Origin: JBGVSA01 sp041807905
Lineage (GTDB): Bacteria; Pseudomonadota; Gammaproteobacteria; Burkholderiales; Rhodocyclaceae
Length of the DNA stretch: 64,000 bases
Reading direction: 5' to 3'
Assembly: GCF_041807905.1 (NCBI RefSeq)
Contig: NZ_JBGVSA010000018.1
Location: forward strand, 18,759-82,758
Shown: piece after piece, positions 61,316-64,000 of the stretch
Position numbering within the stretch: the stretch's first letter is position 1
Layout: the number at the start of each line of letters is the position of its first letter
The notes under the pieces: generated by a model
The model's input: the letters and a program-made list of their open reading frames with translations, nothing else
Told to the model about the DNA's origin: nothing
Databases searched by the model: none
Translations under genes and position numbers: made by a program

Positions 61316-62632
61316 ATGCACGAGGTCGCGAGATCCGCATTACTGAAGTTACTGCGTCAAGTAGAAACGGCGGTGAGCAAGACTTGGCCTGACTGTGAGC
61401 TCAGCCAGTTCACGCGAAGAACGTCGCGGCTATTGTTTTCGAAGGGGTCTTTCCCTGCTTACATGAGATTGCGCACGCACTCGGAACAAAGGGAGTGCAA
61501 TGGCGATCTACAGCTCGTCGCCAGCAAAGGCGCTATTGCCATCGAGTGGGATCCACGTGCAGATCACTTGAGTCAGATCTTGGCTATTGAAGTACTGGAC
61601 CCAGAAGAACTTGCCAGATGCGTGGAGGTTATCCCTCGTTGGCAAACTATGCGCCAAGCTATGGACGCGTTTGGGCCTTCGATTGAGGCATATCCAGTAC
61701 TAAATGAAGTGCTGAATGCGTGGGTTTCCGGGGCATCGCCCAGGAAAATTGAGCTGAGCAGCCACGGCATAGAGAGCTGGCTGGATGCGGTGAAATTAGT
61801 CAGCTACTGCAAAACGAGAATCTCTGGTCTAGACCGTTCACCGAATGCAGCCATTGATGACATTCCAATAAGAAGAGTTGGCGCTCAACTTTTCAATGAC
61901 AGCAAACGTCCAGAGCGTTTGGCGCCGGCAATAGACGCGCTGGTGCAAGAAAGTCTGATACTGCCGCCCTTAGAGCAAGAGGATGTGTTTCGGGAGCTTG
62001 GGTTGGTCAAGTTCCCCCTGCCATTCATGATCTCGGCACCAGACTTCTTGGTCCGTACGCAGTTGCACCTGCTCCCTGCCATTCAGCCGTACCTTGCACT
62101 TCACCCCGGCAGCATACTTGGCTTCGAACTTGACGGCTCTTGTGCAGGACAGACGTCCTTGCTGAGCGTAGAGAACCTCACAACATTTCACGAGTTGGCG
62201 TCATCCGTTGTGCGGAGTAACGCAGTCGGCCGGACGTGTCTTTTATATACCGGAGGCATGCCGAGTCCATCATGGATGCGCGTATATAAACTCTTGCTTT
62301 CTTCGTTGCCGCGCGACACTGCAATTTTTCATTGGGGTGACATAGACAGCGGAGGATTCCGAATTGCAGATCATCTGTCGAAAGCCTGTTGCGATCTGCA
62401 TCGGACGCTGCACCTTCATGCAATGGCGGAGGACGCTGGCATCGTAATGCGTAACATGCTCGATGCAGAGATTCAGCGCATATTGGGCATCTGTGAGCGC
62501 CGAGGATGGTTCAAGGAAGCCGACTTTGTGAAGCATCAGGCTGCGGCAATTGAGCAGGAGTCGCTGCCTCTTCGCTGGCCAAGCCCGTTAGCTACTCAGA
62601 CTGAGGCGCTGGAGCAGGCGGAGGATGGCTAG
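61316..62632 (+). CDS. jetD: Wadjet nuclease JetD (DUF3322/DUF2220, Toprim-like)
   Basis: 438 residues. N-terminal DUF3322 arm, and a C-terminal DUF2220 domain with a topoisomerase VI-type Toprim signature (FHWGDIDSGGFRIADHL). It cuts plasmid DNA held by JetABC. It starts 14 nt after jetC. Its last 41 bp overlap the 3' end of the convergent VbhA-like gene. Confidence 0.93.
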   Translation: MHEVARSALLKLLRQVETAVSKTWPDCELSQFTRRTSRLLFSKGSFPAYMRLRTHSEQRECNGDLQLVASKGAIAIEWDPRADHLSQILAIEVLDPEELARCVEVIPRWQTMRQAMDAFGPSIEAYPVLNEVLNAWVSGASPRKIELSSHGIESWLDAVKLVSYCKTRISGLDRSPNAAIDDIPIRRVGAQLFNDSKRPERLAPAIDALVQESLILPPLEQEDVFRELGLVKFPLPFMISAPDFLVRTQLHLLPAIQPYLALHPGSILGFELDGSCAGQTSLLSVENLTTFHELASSVVRSNAVGRTCLLYTGGMPSPSWMRVYKLLLSSLPRDTAIFHWGDIDSGGFRIADHLSKACCDLHRTLHLHAMAEDAGIVMRNMLDAEIQRILGICERRGWFKEADFVKHQAAAIEQESLPLRWPSPLATQTEALEQAEDG

Positions 62633-62813
62633 GGCGAGTGAGGATGTACGCTCGACATGCACGAGAATGTTCTTCAGTCGTGAGGTCGCCATTGATGAAC
62701 GCATCGTTCAAGCGCTCGATCTCTGCATCTAAGATGCAGCCCTCAAGACGCACGCTGCCTCGTGCAAAGTTGATGGCGTCTTTACGGCGAAGGCGTTCGG
62801 TTTCGGAAATCAT
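62592..62813 (-). CDS. VbhA-like antitoxin without a Fic partner in view
   Basis: 73 residues: RRKDAINFARGSVRLEGCILDAEIERLNDAFINGDLTTEEHSRA. The SVRLEG stretch fits the (S/T)xxxE(G/N) motif by which VbhA-type antitoxins block Fic AMP-transferases. No fic gene lies on either side within the window; downstream is jetD (convergent, overlapping 41 bp) and upstream, 32 bp away, the zinc-ribbon gene. Alternatively it is a small DNA-binding partner of an integrase operon, as in GInt-type islands (GinD). Confidence 0.6.
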   Translation of the reverse strand: MISETERLRRKDAINFARGSVRLEGCILDAEIERLNDAFINGDLTTEEHSRACRAYILTRPSHPPPAPAPQSE

Positions 62814-62845
62814 GTGGCGTGCTCCCCACTGGCCCTACATCACAC

Positions 62846-64000
62846 TCAAGTCTTATCTTGGCTGAAACGGGAATCTGTGTCCAACGTATGATTAGCAGAA
62901 ACCTTATTCATCATCAGCGGCACGGAAATTTCTCGCGGTAGCCGATATTTGGTCTTTGCGTGAAGAACAAAGACATTCCCATCTGGCGCTTCTGTGAGAA
63001 TGCCAACAACAGCAACCGACTTTGCTGTTCTTGCAGGCATATGATGAAAATACCGAAGCGCATTTACCAAGAGAGCCGTGCATTCTGCGGGATTGCGAAC
63101 GCCTGATTTCAGTTGTGCGGCGATTGCTCGTTCCAAGCTTCGACGAACTTCAAAAGTGTCTCCATTGCTCGCCTTGGCTGGCACTTCCAGTTGAGCCTTG
63201 TACTCCATCTTCAGGAAGCTCACAAAGCCTGTAACCGCAGCACGTTGGCCAGGTGCCACACTCAGGTACCTAGATAGATCGGCCTGCTCTGGCAGCTGAT
63301 GATCAGATTTTGCTGCCACTGCAATCAATGCGGCAGCCGGCGTCAGAGATAGCCGGATTGACCGCACACTGATCTTTCCTGCGGCCAGCTTTGAGCGCAG
63401 GACTGCATGGTATCCGTCCAAGGCCTCTCGAAGACGGCCAACTGATGGGGCACCTGAAAGCGCTGCATCAATTCTGCGCAGATCTGAGGCGTCTCGCTTC
63501 TGCTGTTCATTGACCACGATCCGATTTGTCATTTCAAGGAATCGCATCGCAAGCAGGTTTCGCCGGAGCCCCAAAGTCGAGAACTTCTCCAGTAACTCCT
63601 GGTATGACGGCACCATAGTTCCTAACGAAGCAACGTCAACAAAGAATGGCAAGTACCGAAGAACCGTCACTGCGGCCTTTTGTTCCCCCACCTCATTACT
63701 CAACCATTCACCAAAAGCACAAAAGATGTTCGCTTGCTCACGCTTGGAAAACACCTCGCTGGCCGTCGCTGCGCGCTTTGTAGCAAGCGTCCGCCAGTAG
63801 CAAGCTTCGCATTTCACTCCGCGTCCGGCAGGCATAGAGTTCGCACATAGAGGGCATGCGACGAACCCGCCCTCCAGACACTTTTTGCAAATGTGGTGTC
63901 CATCTCCATCGTCAAGAAGTTGTCGGCTCCGGCGACATCGAAAGCACGTTCCATGATCAGCGCGCTGACATGCAGGACACACTTGTTGCTCAATGCCTAG
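62846..64000 (-). CDS. Zinc-ribbon protein of unknown function, 5' end beyond window
   Basis: The frame is open to the right edge (384 codons seen). A GTG at 63982 is possible, but the upstream codons LGIEQQ suggest the gene continues. The N-terminal seen part has several CxxC pairs (CPAC, CFRC, CKKC, CPLC, CEAC) typical of zinc ribbons, followed by about 300 mainly helical residues reminiscent of the core-binding part of tyrosine recombinases (SLGTMVPSYQELLEKFSTLGL); no catalytic RHRY set is visible. It is probably operonic with the small VbhA-like gene downstream. A role in island mobility is possible but unproven. Confidence 0.5.
   Translation of the reverse strand, partial: LGIEQQVCPACQRADHGTCFRCRRSRQLLDDGDGHHICKKCLEGGFVACPLCANSMPAGRGVKCEACYWRTLATKRAATASEVFSKREQANIFCAFGEWLSNEVGEQKAAVTVLRYLPFFVDVASLGTMVPSYQELLEKFSTLGLRRNLLAMRFLEMTNRIVVNEQQKRDASDLRRIDAALSGAPSVGRLREALDGYHAVLRSKLAAGKISVRSIRLSLTPAAALIAVAAKSDHQLPEQADLSRYLSVAPGQRAAVTGFVSFLKMEYKAQLEVPAKASNGDTFEVRRSLERAIAAQLKSGVRNPAECTALLVNALRYFHHMPARTAKSVAVVGILTEAPDGNVFVLHAKTKYRLPREISVPLMMNKVSANHTLDTDSRFSQDKT

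Larger units (their letters stand above)
47421..64000. mobile_element. Defence island inserted in comM (left end and body; right end outside window)
   Basis: Foreign DNA starts exactly where comM breaks. Base composition falls sharply (the 49.3-52.3 kb part is strongly A+T-rich) and gene content switches to a TnsE-like protein and defence systems. No recombinase or tnsABC genes are within the window. A tns-type element targeting comM is the simplest reading; a recombinase-driven island is an alternative. Confidence 0.85.

Noticed and set aside
1..64000. CRISPR arrays, tRNA or rRNA genes
   Set aside because: No regularly spaced repeats, tRNA TPsiC arm clusters or rRNA sequence were found by reading.

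Overview
The window (about 62% G+C by eye in the backbone) reads as chromosome of a betaproteobacterium. Pointers are the metX-metW pair, the TorF-porin/glnK/amtB trio, UbiK, the ATP-grasp type GshA next to gshB, and the ribE-ribB-ribH-nusB-thiL-pgpA order. I cannot fix the order or genus from sequence alone.

Region 1 (1-10.7 kb) is a flagellar locus of the secondary/lateral 'Flag-2' type: fliE and a partial fliF leftward; fliM-N-P-Q-R-flhB-flhA rightward; then a FliK-like gene and a LafA-like flagellin leftward. The divergent spacer between fliE and fliM holds a clear class I c-di-GMP riboswitch pointing at fliEF and a sigma28-like promoter pointing at fliM. The sigma54 activator LafK, which sits between fliM and fliE in enteric Flag-2 loci, is absent. 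A membrane diguanylate cyclase lies 1 kb beyond the flagellin.

Region 2 (10.8-39.4 kb) is housekeeping: a ROK kinase, diguanylate cyclase, zinc alcohol dehydrogenase, Gfo/Idh/MocA oxidoreductase and PncC; an anaerobic ribonucleotide reductase operon (nrdD, a separately encoded glycyl-radical peptide, nrdG) with an FNR-like box; a 1.1 kb non-coding repeat region; the riboflavin/nusB/thiL/pgpA operon; gshAB; an M48 peptidase; a regulatory PTS (EIIA, HPr, EI); an LprI-like protein with an amidase; DoxX; GNAT; metXW behind a SAM-II riboswitch with a terminator; and torF-glnK-amtB behind a sigma54 promoter and an NtrC site.

Region 3 (39.5-46.5 kb) is a catabolic cluster: a GH2 beta-glucuronidase, a three-part TRAP transporter and an unrecognised toroid-like protein, divergent from an AraC regulator across a spacer with a 25-bp perfect palindrome.

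Region 4 (46.6 kb to the right edge) is a defence island inserted into comM. The comM frame breaks after codon 281 at a TGT-type transposon end with short repeats. It is followed by a TnsE-like gene, an ABC-three-component system (SMEK nuclease, small middle component, DUF2326 ATPase), an unrecognised 728-residue PIN-like membrane protein, a WYL/BrxR-type regulator with three tandem operators, a complete Wadjet jetABCD operon, a VbhA-like antitoxin without a Fic partner, and a zinc-ribbon protein running off the window. The far end of the island and the rest of comM are not in view.

The most interesting items are the c-di-GMP riboswitch between the two flagellar operons, the comM-inserted island with its unclassified PIN/membrane protein, and the SAM-II attenuator on metX.
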